Of a stretch of DNA of 64,000 nt, positions 33,821 through 43,226 are shown piece after piece. The position numbers were made by a program, and so were the translations under genes. The notes beneath the pieces are model-generated. The model had not been told where the DNA came from and ran no database searches. It worked only from the letters and a program-made list of their open reading frames with translations. Source of the stretch: Flavobacterium aquidurense (GTDB taxonomy: Bacteria > Bacteroidota > Bacteroidia > Flavobacteriales > Flavobacteriaceae); the NCBI GenBank assembly GCA_900107365.1, contig FNPS01000002.1:124001-188000 (forward strand), given 5' to 3'. Position 1 is the first letter of the stretch. The number at the start of each line of letters is the position of its first letter.

Positions 33821-35773
33821 ATGAAAAAAATAAAATTAAGCGCCTTACTAATCAGTATTACCCTTGCTGCAAATGCGCAAGTTTCAAAACAAGCCTCGAC
33901 TTTTACCCAAAAGTCAAATGAGGCAGTATATTCAAAATTAAACTTTGAAGATACTGCCGATTTTATAGACGCAAAACGCGGTTTCATCGCCACTTTAACG
34001 GATGGAAAAGTATTATCTAAATCCGGAAATATTGCAGTCGATGTAAATACCTTCAATTTTATAAAGGGAAAATCTCCAGCAACTGTAAATCCGGCGTTAT
34101 GGCGTCAGGCACAATTGAATAATATCAACGGATTATTCAAAATTACAACTGGCGTTTATCAGGTTCGTGGTATTGATGCCGCTAATATTTCATTTATTGA
34201 AACTAAAAACGGATACGTTGTTGTGGATGCTTTGACGATTTCTGAAGCCTCGGCGGCAGCCTATGAATTAATCAAAAAACACGTCGCCAATAAACCAATT
34301 TTAGCTGTAATTGTAACCCACAGTCACGGCGATCATTACGGAGGAATTGAGGGTTTAATTTCTGCAGATGACATCAAATCCGGCAAAGTAAAATTCATTA
34401 CACCAAAAGGTTTTTATGAAGAAGCGGTTAGCGAAAATGTCCTTTTAGGAAATGTAATGCGCAGAAGAGCCGGTTATCAATTTGGATTAGGCTTGGAACG
34501 AAACGACAAAAGTCAGGTTGATATTGGTTTAGGAAAACCATTTTTAGGCGGAGGTTCTTCTTCCCTTTTAGAACCCAATCTGGAAATCGAAAAAACAGGA
34601 CAAACGATAAACATTGATGGTTTGGATTTAGTTTTTCAGCTTACGCCGAATTCTGAAGCTCCAGCCGAATTAACGCTCTTTGCTCCTGCTCAAAAAGTTT
34701 TCTTTTCTGCTGAAATTGCCAGTCATACGTATCACAACGTTTTAACGCCTCGTGGTGCCAAAACCAGAGATGCCAAGGCTTGGGCAGGATATCTGGACGA
34801 AGCAATTGATTTATTTGGAGACAAAACTGAATTCGTTGTTCCGTCGCACACCTGGCCGGTTTATAGTCATGATAAAGGAATTACTTTCTTAGAAAAACAA
34901 AGAGATTTATACAAATATGTGCACGATCAAACGGTTCATTTAGCCAACAAAGGTTTGAACAAAGATGAGATTGCCGAAGAAATAAAATTGCCTGCTGAAC
35001 TGGCAAAAGAATGGTACAATCGTGATTTTTACGGAACGGTAAAACACAATGCCAAAGCTACTTACCAATTTTATCTAGGTTGGTGGGACGGAAATCCTGC
35101 TGAATACGATAAACTTCCTCAAGTTGAAGCGGCAAAGAAATATGTAGAATGGTTTGGCGGCGAAGAAACGGCCGTAAAAAAAGCAACAGAAAGTTTTGAA
35201 AAAGGCGAATACCGCTGGGTGGCCGAAGTTTTGAAACATGTGATTTTTGCCAATCCAAATAATGTTGCGGCAAAGAATTTACAGGCCGATGCTTTCGAGC
35301 AAATTGCGTATCAAAGTGAATCCGGAATTTGGAGAGATTTGTATTTATCAGGTGCGAAAGAACTCCGCGAAGGCGTAATTGTTCCCAAGAATCCTGTAAA
35401 TCGCGCTGCCGGATTTTTGGCCACTTTAACTCCTGAAGCTATTTTCGATTATTTATCGGTTACCGTTGATGGAACAAAAGCAGGCGGAAAAGACATTAAA
35501 CTCCGATTTATATTTCCGGAATTGAATAAAAACATATTGGTTTATCTTAAAAATGGTGTTTTACATCAAAGTGAAGCGCGTCCAAACGAAAAAACCGAAT
35601 TTACCTTAACCATTCCAAAAGCAAAATTTGTTGAACTATTGACAAAACCTGAAACGGCGCGAGATATTTTAACTTCTGATGGAGTTAGTTTTGACGGCGA
35701 TCCGTTTAAATTCAGAGAATTGGCAAGCGTTTTTGAACCCGCAAATCCATATTGGAATATTGTAACCCCTTAA
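33821..35773 (+). CDS. Metallo-beta-lactamase-fold alkylsulfatase (SdsA type)
   Basis: The 650-aa secreted protein has a signal peptide (MKKIKLSALLISITLAANAQ). A zinc site THSHGDHYGG lies near residue 167 and PSHTWPVY near 345. An alkylsulfatase dimerisation domain follows (about 400-530), then a C-terminal SCP2-like domain (about 540-650). SdsA1 and relatives cleave primary alkyl sulfates such as SDS to alcohol and sulfate. I find no Cys and only two Met in the whole chain. I used the ATG at 33821, where the signal begins. It complements the S1 enzymes with a different chemistry. Confidence 0.92.
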   Translation: MKKIKLSALLISITLAANAQVSKQASTFTQKSNEAVYSKLNFEDTADFIDAKRGFIATLTDGKVLSKSGNIAVDVNTFNFIKGKSPATVNPALWRQAQLNNINGLFKITTGVYQVRGIDAANISFIETKNGYVVVDALTISEASAAAYELIKKHVANKPILAVIVTHSHGDHYGGIEGLISADDIKSGKVKFITPKGFYEEAVSENVLLGNVMRRRAGYQFGLGLERNDKSQVDIGLGKPFLGGGSSSLLEPNLEIEKTGQTINIDGLDLVFQLTPNSEAPAELTLFAPAQKVFFSAEIASHTYHNVLTPRGAKTRDAKAWAGYLDEAIDLFGDKTEFVVPSHTWPVYSHDKGITFLEKQRDLYKYVHDQTVHLANKGLNKDEIAEEIKLPAELAKEWYNRDFYGTVKHNAKATYQFYLGWWDGNPAEYDKLPQVEAAKKYVEWFGGEETAVKKATESFEKGEYRWVAEVLKHVIFANPNNVAAKNLQADAFEQIAYQSESGIWRDLYLSGAKELREGVIVPKNPVNRAAGFLATLTPEAIFDYLSVTVDGTKAGGKDIKLRFIFPELNKNILVYLKNGVLHQSEARPNEKTEFTLTIPKAKFVELLTKPETARDILTSDGVSFDGDPFKFRELASVFEPANPYWNIVTP

Positions 35774-35784
35774 ATTCAAAACTT

Positions 35785-36504
35785 ATGAAAACTAAAATAT
35801 TTAAAAATAGTTTCACAATCGTATTTTTTCTTTTAACCATAAGTGGTTTTTCGCAAGATAAAAGCTCCAGTAGTATTGTATTACTGGATGCCTTTTATGC
35901 GAAAATTAAAAGTCAAAAAAGTCCACAAATAATCGATGCCAGGGGCACTGATGAATTTGCCTTAAATCATATTGAAGGCGCTGTAAACTTCAATTTAAAA
36001 TCAGAAGATTATGAAAAACAGGTTGCGGCTTTAAATCCGTCTCAACCCGTATTTATTTATTCCATCGCGGCTTACAGAAGTGGTCTTTTATCAACCGAAT
36101 TAATAAAAAAAGGGTTCTCTGAAGTGTACATATTAGACGGCGGAATTGCCAGCTGGATTGGTGGCGGAAAATCTTTTTACACCAATTTAAAAAGCAAATT
36201 AACATTACCGGAATACAAAAAAATCATTGCCGATAATAATTATGTTTTGGTTGATATTGGCTCAAAATATTGCGCAACCTGCAAAACAGTAAAACCAATT
36301 TTAGAAAATCTTAGAACACAATATGGAGAAAAACTGAAAATTGTTCAAATTGAGCTGGAAGAGAGCCCGCAAGTAATCGCTGATTTAAAAACGGTAAAAG
36401 TATTCCCTACTTTGATCTTGTATCAAAATGGAAAAATTGTTTTCAAAAAAGATGGCCTAGGCGATTTGAAGAATGATGTTGATGTGGCACTGGCTGCTAA
36501 ATAA
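35785..36504 (+). CDS. Secreted rhodanese-like / thioredoxin-like fusion
   Basis: The 239-aa protein has a signal peptide (MKTKIFKNSFTIVFFLLTISGFSQ). A rhodanese fold (about 40-125, IIDARGTDEFALNHIEGAVNF) follows, then a thioredoxin fold (about 135-239) with the redox motif CATC. The rhodanese loop reads YSIAAYRSG, so the usual catalytic Cys is replaced and sulfur transfer is unlikely. The thioredoxin part could act on disulfides in the periplasm. It overlaps the alkylsulfatase frame region only upstream of its real start. Confidence 0.8.
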   Translation: MKTKIFKNSFTIVFFLLTISGFSQDKSSSSIVLLDAFYAKIKSQKSPQIIDARGTDEFALNHIEGAVNFNLKSEDYEKQVAALNPSQPVFIYSIAAYRSGLLSTELIKKGFSEVYILDGGIASWIGGGKSFYTNLKSKLTLPEYKKIIADNNYVLVDIGSKYCATCKTVKPILENLRTQYGEKLKIVQIELEESPQVIADLKTVKVFPTLILYQNGKIVFKKDGLGDLKNDVDVALAAK

Positions 36505-36530
36505 CAATTTATTTTTCTGTACTCAATTTT

Positions 36531-36657
36531 GTCATCCCGAGGAACGAGGACACGAGCGATAGCAAACTGGCGAAGTAATCCCCACAAGTAGCTCGACAAA
36601 AATTAGCGAATTTCTGTGAGGAGTTTCTCGCGGGGATCCCTCGTTCCTCGGGATGAC
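36531..36657. repeat. REP-like inverted repeat copy 4
   Basis: GTCATCCCGAGGAACGAGGA faces TCCCTCGTTCCTCGGGATGAC across about 80 bases in the gap before the next sulfatase. The middle holds smaller internal pairs (CCCCACAAG, CGCGGGGAT). Confidence 0.75.
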
Positions 36658-36727
36658 AAAAAATACCCTACAACTTTGAGTAAGCTCTCGAACTAAATGC
36701 ACTAAAAAGAATAAACAATAAAAAACC

Positions 36728-38344
36728 ATGGCATTAACCAAAACCAAAAAAATCGTTTTCTCGATTCTAACCATACTATTAATCATAGCGATATTTTTAT
36801 TCTGGCCCATCAATACAGATGGAACCCTAATAAAACCAAATGAAAAATTAGTCGAAGGAAAAAAAGTGTTTTTAGCTGAAAAAATTCCTTCAGACAGTTC
36901 CTTCAAAAAGCCAAATATCATTATTCTGCTTGCTGATGATTTAGGAAAATATGATATTTCGTTGTACGGAGGAAAAGCAACTCCGACACCTCAAATTGAT
37001 TCCCTGGCGGCTTCTGGCGTAACTTTTACAGACGCTTATGTTTCTGCTTCTATTTGTTCTCCTTCACGTGCCGGTTTGATTACCGGTCGCTATCAGGAAC
37101 GTTTTGGACACGAATTTCAACCCGGAGATCGTTATCCCAAAAACAACTTAGAATATTATGGTTTCAAATATTTGATCAATACCAATAATTGGAGATTGAA
37201 TCCGAAAATCGAATATCCAAATGAAGCCTCTATAGCTACACAAGGTTTACCACAATCTGAAATTACGTTTGCTGATTTGGCAAAAAGAGAAGGTTACAGC
37301 ACTGCCATTATCGGGAAATGGCACTTGGGCCACAACAAAGGATTTTTTCCTTTAGACCGAGGTTTCGATTATCATTACGGGTTTTATCAGGCTTTCTCGC
37401 TTTATACACCAGAAGATGATAATCCGGATATTATCAACCATCATCACAAAGATTTTACCGATAAAACAATTTGGGGAAATGGCCGTGTTGGAATTGGACA
37501 AATTCGTCGCGATACCACTATCATTCATAATAAAGCATATCTAACGGAAACGTTTGCTGATGAAGCAGAAGCTTTTATCGATAAAAATAAAAAGAAACCT
37601 TTCTTGTTGTACGTTCCTTTTAACGCGCCACATACTCCATTTCAGGTTCGCAAGAAATATTACGATCGTTTTCCGAATGTAAAAGACGAAAACAAACGTG
37701 TTTATTTTGCGATGATCAGCGCTTTAGACGATGCCATTGGCCGAATCAGAGCCAAAGTCAAAAAAGAAGGTTTAGAAGATAATACTTTAATCTTTTTTGC
37801 CAGCGACAACGGTGGCGCCGATTATACTTTTGCCACCACAAATGCACCTTTAAAAGGCGGAAAATTTTCTCATTTTGAAGGAGGAATCAATGTTCCGTTT
37901 GCCTTGTCATGGAAAGGAAAAATCAAACCGCATACTGTTTACAAAACTCCGGTAAGCACTTTGGATATTTTCAGCACGATTGCGGCTGCCATTCATTCTG
38001 ATTTACCAAAAGACAGGGTTTATGATGGTGTAGATCTTGTGAGTACCGTTAATGAAAATAAAGAAGCGCACAAAACTTTGTACTGGCGTTCAGGTGATGC
38101 AAAAGCCATCAGAAGTGGTGACTGGAAATTAATTATCAGCGGAAAAACGCATCAGGAATGGTTGTATAATTTGGCCAATGACAAATCAGAAAAGACTGAT
38201 CTTGCTCAAAAAAATCCGGCAAAAGTAAAAGAATTGCATGCTGCCTTGCAAAATTGGGAAAAAGGATTAGTTAAACCTTTGTGGCCTAATTTAACGCATT
38301 ATGAATTTGATTTTGGAACACAAAAATACTTTGTTGATTTATAA
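36728..38344 (+). CDS. S1-family sulfatase, membrane-anchored
   Basis: The 538-aa enzyme begins with an uncleaved-looking hydrophobic helix (IVFSILTILLIIAIFLFW, residues 9-26). It has ILLADDLGKYDISLYGG, the formylglycine motif C110-S-P-S-R with AGLITG, GKWHLGHNKGF, FNAPHTPF and FASDNGGADY. It belongs to a different S1 subgroup from copies A to C. It is the last gene before the Cys micro-ORF and susC2. Confidence 0.92.
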   Translation: MALTKTKKIVFSILTILLIIAIFLFWPINTDGTLIKPNEKLVEGKKVFLAEKIPSDSSFKKPNIIILLADDLGKYDISLYGGKATPTPQIDSLAASGVTFTDAYVSASICSPSRAGLITGRYQERFGHEFQPGDRYPKNNLEYYGFKYLINTNNWRLNPKIEYPNEASIATQGLPQSEITFADLAKREGYSTAIIGKWHLGHNKGFFPLDRGFDYHYGFYQAFSLYTPEDDNPDIINHHHKDFTDKTIWGNGRVGIGQIRRDTTIIHNKAYLTETFADEAEAFIDKNKKKPFLLYVPFNAPHTPFQVRKKYYDRFPNVKDENKRVYFAMISALDDAIGRIRAKVKKEGLEDNTLIFFASDNGGADYTFATTNAPLKGGKFSHFEGGINVPFALSWKGKIKPHTVYKTPVSTLDIFSTIAAAIHSDLPKDRVYDGVDLVSTVNENKEAHKTLYWRSGDAKAIRSGDWKLIISGKTHQEWLYNLANDKSEKTDLAQKNPAKVKELHAALQNWEKGLVKPLWPNLTHYEFDFGTQKYFVDL

Positions 38345-38398
38345 TCTATAAAGGAAAAAATACTAATAACTAATTAAAATAACCTAAAAATAAATAGA

Positions 38399-38419
38399 AT
38401 GAAAAGAAGCTGTTGCTAA
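38399..38419 (+). CDS. 6-aa leader peptide MKRSCC
   Basis: ATG-AAA-AGA-AGC-TGT-TGC followed by tandem TAA stops lies 54 bases after the sulfatase stop and 8 bases before a double hairpin. It parallels MKKMHRCCI before susC1. There is no promoter of the TAACTTTG type here, so it would act inside the operon transcript, between the upstream sulfatase and susC2. Confidence 0.6.
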   Translation: MKRSCC

Positions 38420-38427
38420 TAAAAAAA

Positions 38428-38451
38428 TCATTTCTGCGGGAACAGAAATGA
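38428..38451 (+). promoter_or_regulatory. CGGGAA-loop hairpin, first copy before susC2
   Basis: TCATTTCTG, loop CGGGAA, CAGAAATGA: a perfect 9-bp stem. Its outermost pair (T-A) differs from the next copy's (C-G), a compensatory change that supports RNA or operator pairing. Confidence 0.75.
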
Positions 38452-38470
38452 TAAGGGCTAAAATAAAAAA

Positions 38471-38494
38471 CCATTTCTGCGGGAACAGAAATGG
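38471..38494 (+). promoter_or_regulatory. CGGGAA-loop hairpin, second copy before susC2
   Basis: CCATTTCTG, loop CGGGAA, CAGAAATGG: a second perfect stem 19 bases after the first. The ATG in its right arm starts a frame MARLKKNILYL that continues into susC2. Confidence 0.75.
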
Positions 38495-38586
38495 CGAGGC
38501 TAAAAAAGAATATTTTATATCTAAAAGGAATGCAAAAGTCACGTAAATCACTCTGCATCCTTACTTTATTAAACCAAAACAAAGTA

Positions 38587-41500
38587 ATGAAAAAAAAATT
38601 ATATATACTTTCATTCCTGACCATATTTATGATTTCGTTAGGAATTAATGCGCAGGAAACTACTCCACTTATTCAATCGAAACTCGAAGGAACAATAGTG
38701 GACCAAATTACAAATGAACCAATAATTGGAGCATCTGTAAATATCAAAGGAACAACACATGGTGTACAAACAGATTTAGACGGAAAATTTTATTTCCAGA
38801 CGGGGCAAAAACTTCCGTATACTTTAATAGTAAGTTTTCTTGGCTACAAAACAAAAGAGCTGGTTGTCAATGAAAGTCCTGTTCATATTACGTTATCTGC
38901 AGATGTTCAGGAGTTAACTGACGTTCTTATTGTGGGTTATGGTACGCAAAAGAAAAAGGATTATACGGGCTCTCTTTCCTCTATTCCAACTGAATTAAAG
39001 TCATTGCCAACCTTATCAGTAGACAGACTTCTTCAAGGTGGAATTTCAGGTGCCCAGGTTACACAATCAAGTGGTCAGCCCGGCGCCGGAACTTCAGTTA
39101 GAATTCGTGGAGGAACTTCAATTATTGCGGGTAACGAACCACTTTATGTAATTGATGGTTTTCCTGTATATAACGGAGATGGAGCCGTTGATTCCGGAGT
39201 AACCAGCGGTGCAAGTATAAATCCGTTGTCCAGTCTTAATCCTGCTGAAATTGAATCCATTGATGTTTTAAAAGATGCCTCTGCTACGGCTATTTATGGT
39301 TCCCGTGGTGCAAATGGAGTAATTTTAATTACAACCAAAAGAGGTAAAAAAGGACAAATGTCTGTTACCTACGATGCGTATTATGGAGTCCAAAATGTGA
39401 TTAACACCATTCCAATGTTAAATGCAGAGCAATGGGGATATTTAAAAAATGACGCATTAAAAGATTCCGGAAAAGCGCCGCTCTACACACAAGAACAACT
39501 TGATAATTTGGGTGTAGGTACTAACTGGCAGGATGAAGCATTCACCTCTGCTCCTATTTCAAGTCAAACTATTTCGGTTACTTCAGGCTCTGATAAAACG
39601 AGACTTTTGGTTTCAGGAAATTATTTTAAACAAGACGGAGTTTTGATAAATTCTGGATTTAACCGCTATTCAGGGAGATTGAACGTTGATCATGATTTTA
39701 CTCCAAAATTCAAATTTGGATTAAGTTTAAGTGGAAGTATAACCAATGCTGATGTTGCTCCTGATGGAGTGGTTCAAAATATTTTGGGTATGGTTCCGGT
39801 TGTTCCGGTGCGCGATGCCAATGGTGCATTTACGGCAAATAGCAGTTATGGTGCAGCGGTAGCAAATCCGATAGCAACAATGACATTACAAATAAATGAA
39901 ACCAATACTACAAGGTTTTTATTTAACGGTTTTGGAGAATACAAAATAATTGAAGGATTAACAGCAAGAGTATCGCTGGGAACCGATATTATCAATAATA
40001 AACAAAACAGATATATTCCATCTACACTTTATGAAAGTCCAGCCGGTGGAAGCGCTTCAAAAGGATCATTATCGTCTGTTGGCTGGCTAAATGAAAATAC
40101 ACTTAGTTATAAAAAGAAGATTGGTGAAAAACATGCGTTTGATATTCTTACTGGTTATACACAACAAAAAACGACTTCAGAAGTATTTCGTGCAGGATCA
40201 TCCAATTTTGCAAGTGATGAGTTTACTTATAATAATCTTGCATCTGGGACTGTAATCACTACTCCAATGTCATCTGCCAGCGAGTCGTCACTTCAATCTT
40301 TTCTTACCAGAATTAACTACGGATTTGACGACCGTTACTTATTTACATTTACCGTCCGTGCTGATGGTTCTTCCCGATTTGGTTCGAGCAACAAATGGGG
40401 TACATTTCCATCTGCAGCTTTTGCCTGGAATATTTCGAATGAAAACTTCCTGAAAAACGTTGAGCAAATCAGTTCATTAAAACTTCGTTTAAGTGCCGGT
40501 TTAACCGGAAATCAAGAGATAAGTCCTTATCAGTCAATCGCAAGGCTTTCTTATTATCCTTATGTATTTGCGAACACGCTGGTACCAGGTTTCGCTCCGA
40601 GCAGTTTCGAGAATCCGGATCTGGGATGGGAAACGACAACACAATATAATATAGGTACAGATGTATCTTTATTCAACAATAGAATAAACCTGACTGCCGA
40701 TGTTTATTACAAGAAAACGGAAGATTTATTGTTAGAAGTTCCAATTCCGTATACTTCAGGATTGGAAAGTGCTTTTCAAAACTTAGGATCGGTTGAAAAT
40801 AAGGGGATCGAAATAGGTTTAAAAACCCTAAATTTTGTGGGTGACTTCGAATGGACCACCAACTTCATTTATTCCGCTAACCGAAACAAAGTATTAAGTC
40901 TGGGCGAAGGAACTGACTTTTTTATTCCTGTTAATCCGGCCACTACCACAACTCCTTCAGGAATTGTAAAGGTTGGAGAACCTTTAGGATCCTTCTACAT
41001 GTACAAATTTGATGGCTTATTTCAGGAAGGAGATGATTTTTCAAATTCTCCTTTGGCCAATACGAAAGCCGGAAGTCAAAAATTTAAGGATTTAAACAAT
41101 GATGGAAAAATCACTCAGGCTGATGACAGAACCGTTGTGGGCAATTCAGAACCGCTTTTTCTGGCAAGTTTAACCAACACTTTCCGCTATAAAAACTTTG
41201 ATTTAATTATTTTCATTAACTCTTCTTACGGAAATAAAATTTTCAACAGATCGGCTGCTGATTATGAGTTAGGTACTGGTTTTACAGGAGCTTATGCTAC
41301 ATTGTTAGACCGCTGGACTCCTACTAATACTAATACCCGTATTCATCGTGCGGTTGAAGATCCTTCTGCTACATTATCGGATCGCTACGTTGAAGATGGC
41401 TCGTACATCCGATTTAAGAACATCTCTTTAGGCTACACTTTGCCTAAGAAAATAGCATCCTATCTAACACTGAGCAGTGCACGCGTTTATATCGCTGGTC

Positions 41501-41643
41501 AAAACCTGATCACTTTTACAGATTATTCAGGTTATGATCCTGAAGTAAACCGTAATGGTCAGGCTGCACTTAATTCAGGTGTTGACGTAGGTGTTTATCC
41601 CGGAACTAAAACAATTTTAGGTGGCGTTAGCGTCACTTTCTAA
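38587..41643 (+). CDS. SusC-type TonB-dependent outer-membrane transporter 2
   Basis: The 1018-aa protein has a signal peptide (MKKKLYILSFLTIFMISLGINAQ) and a carboxypeptidase-like N-domain nearly identical in pattern to SusC1 (SKLEGTIVDQITNEPIIGAS). A plug follows (VLIVGYGTQKKKDYTGS, VRIRGGTSI) and a barrel ending in VSVTF. It is a paralogue of SusC1, with divergence concentrated in the outer loops, so a different but related cargo is likely. I chose the ATG at 38587. A frame from 38491 reads through the hairpin and lacks a proper signal start. Confidence 0.93.
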   Translation: MKKKLYILSFLTIFMISLGINAQETTPLIQSKLEGTIVDQITNEPIIGASVNIKGTTHGVQTDLDGKFYFQTGQKLPYTLIVSFLGYKTKELVVNESPVHITLSADVQELTDVLIVGYGTQKKKDYTGSLSSIPTELKSLPTLSVDRLLQGGISGAQVTQSSGQPGAGTSVRIRGGTSIIAGNEPLYVIDGFPVYNGDGAVDSGVTSGASINPLSSLNPAEIESIDVLKDASATAIYGSRGANGVILITTKRGKKGQMSVTYDAYYGVQNVINTIPMLNAEQWGYLKNDALKDSGKAPLYTQEQLDNLGVGTNWQDEAFTSAPISSQTISVTSGSDKTRLLVSGNYFKQDGVLINSGFNRYSGRLNVDHDFTPKFKFGLSLSGSITNADVAPDGVVQNILGMVPVVPVRDANGAFTANSSYGAAVANPIATMTLQINETNTTRFLFNGFGEYKIIEGLTARVSLGTDIINNKQNRYIPSTLYESPAGGSASKGSLSSVGWLNENTLSYKKKIGEKHAFDILTGYTQQKTTSEVFRAGSSNFASDEFTYNNLASGTVITTPMSSASESSLQSFLTRINYGFDDRYLFTFTVRADGSSRFGSSNKWGTFPSAAFAWNISNENFLKNVEQISSLKLRLSAGLTGNQEISPYQSIARLSYYPYVFANTLVPGFAPSSFENPDLGWETTTQYNIGTDVSLFNNRINLTADVYYKKTEDLLLEVPIPYTSGLESAFQNLGSVENKGIEIGLKTLNFVGDFEWTTNFIYSANRNKVLSLGEGTDFFIPVNPATTTTPSGIVKVGEPLGSFYMYKFDGLFQEGDDFSNSPLANTKAGSQKFKDLNNDGKITQADDRTVVGNSEPLFLASLTNTFRYKNFDLIIFINSSYGNKIFNRSAADYELGTGFTGAYATLLDRWTPTNTNTRIHRAVEDPSATLSDRYVEDGSYIRFKNISLGYTLPKKIASYLTLSSARVYIAGQNLITFTDYSGYDPEVNRNGQAALNSGVDVGVYPGTKTILGGVSVTF

Positions 41644-41668
41644 AATTTAATAATTAAAAAAAATCAAA

Positions 41669-43198
41669 ATGAAAAAGATATATATATTACTTACTGCTAT
41701 TTCATTGGGTTTGGCAGCTTGTACCGGACTCTCAGAAGATCCAGAATCATTTATTTCACCTGGTCAATTTTACAAAACATCAAATGATGCTGTTGCAGCG
41801 GTCAACTCAATCTATTTTCACTTAAATCAAAATGATATTGTGGGACAGCCGATATATAATTCGCTGTACAATACCGGAATGGATTTTATGACAGATGATT
41901 TGAGTGCCGGACCTGGTTCACCAAATCCGGATGTTAGATCGCTTTCCGCTTTAGCGCATTCATCTACTTTACTTCGTGGAAAAGAAAGCTGGCAACAACA
42001 TTATTCAGGTATTAACAAGGCAAATGTCGCCATTGAAAGAATACCGGAAGTAACAATGGATGAAAAATTAAAGAGCAGATTATTGGGTGAAGCCCGATTC
42101 TTACGCGCTTTGTATTATTTTGATTTAGTGAGACAATTTGGAGGCGTACCGTTATTATTGACCGATCAAACGCAACTTCCGATTGAACAACTGCAGGTAC
42201 CACGCAATACTGCAACTGAAATTTATGCGCAAATAATAACAGATTTAAAGGAATCTGTAAACAACTTTAAGGCCGGATCAACCGGAGAAGTTGGTCGCGC
42301 CACAGAAGGTGCAGCAAAATCACTATTGTCAAAAGTATATCTTACAAAAAGAGATTGGGCAAATGCCGTAACTACTGCCGAAGAAGTAATAAATGGCAGC
42401 TATGGTTATGTATTATTAAGCGACTACTCACAAGTGTTTTTGCCTGCTTACAAAAACAGCAAGGAACATATCTTTTCGGTTCAGTTTAATTCAGCTGCAA
42501 ATATAACTAATGCCGTAACCGGGAGAGATATCGCAACAGGAGTACCTGGAATAAAAGGCTCTTACGGTGATCAATTAACCTTTTATACCAAAGGAACGGA
42601 TAAATTTTTCAGCATTTATAAATTATATACAGCCAAAGATAAAAGACGCAATGTAAGTTTTGTGACCAAATACAAAAGTCCGACAAATGGAAAATGGTAC
42701 GGAACTCTCAACGACATTAAAATCCCTGGTGATTCTGTTCCTTATCTGAATAAATATTGGGATCCAAATTTTGCAAGCACAGGAAAATCAGAAGCTAATG
42801 CCAATATCATTCGCTTTGCTGAAGTTTTGCTAATTCATGCAGAAGCAGAGAATGAATTAAACGGGCCAACTGCAAAAGCATATGCTTCGCTTAATAGAGT
42901 AAGGAAAAGAGCAGGTTTGGATGATCTTACACCAGATTTGACAAAAGATCAGTTTCGTGAAGCACTTTACCTTGACAGAAGGTTAGAATTGGTTGGCGAA
43001 TACCAACGATTCTTCGACCTCATCCGTCAAACAGGAAGCGAAGCTACAGGCGTTGGACCGGAAGGAAGAGGAACTTTGCTTAAAAATCTTCAGGCGGTTG
43101 GAAAAACAAACGTGGCAGCAAGGCATTATCTATTCCCAATTCCTCAATTTGAAATTGAACGAAATAAAAAGCTAACTCAAAACCCTGGTTGGGAATAA
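41669..43198 (+). CDS. SusD/RagB-family outer-membrane lipoprotein 2
   Basis: The 509-aa lipoprotein has the lipobox LGLAAC (Cys at about 18), SusD signatures LLGEARFLRALYYFDLVRQF and GGVPLLL, AKSLLSKVYLTKRDWANAV, and the C-terminal YLDRRLELVGEYQRFFDLIR. It pairs with SusC2, from which it is separated by 25 bases. It binds substrate at the cell surface. Confidence 0.93.
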   Translation: MKKIYILLTAISLGLAACTGLSEDPESFISPGQFYKTSNDAVAAVNSIYFHLNQNDIVGQPIYNSLYNTGMDFMTDDLSAGPGSPNPDVRSLSALAHSSTLLRGKESWQQHYSGINKANVAIERIPEVTMDEKLKSRLLGEARFLRALYYFDLVRQFGGVPLLLTDQTQLPIEQLQVPRNTATEIYAQIITDLKESVNNFKAGSTGEVGRATEGAAKSLLSKVYLTKRDWANAVTTAEEVINGSYGYVLLSDYSQVFLPAYKNSKEHIFSVQFNSAANITNAVTGRDIATGVPGIKGSYGDQLTFYTKGTDKFFSIYKLYTAKDKRRNVSFVTKYKSPTNGKWYGTLNDIKIPGDSVPYLNKYWDPNFASTGKSEANANIIRFAEVLLIHAEAENELNGPTAKAYASLNRVRKRAGLDDLTPDLTKDQFREALYLDRRLELVGEYQRFFDLIRQTGSEATGVGPEGRGTLLKNLQAVGKTNVAARHYLFPIPQFEIERNKKLTQNPGWE

Positions 43199-43226
43199 CT
43201 AATACTAACGAGAAAAACTTAAACCA

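Noticed and set aside
36532..36921. 129-aa minus-strand ORF
   Set aside because: It runs through REP-like copy 4 and antisense to the following sulfatase. Artefact.
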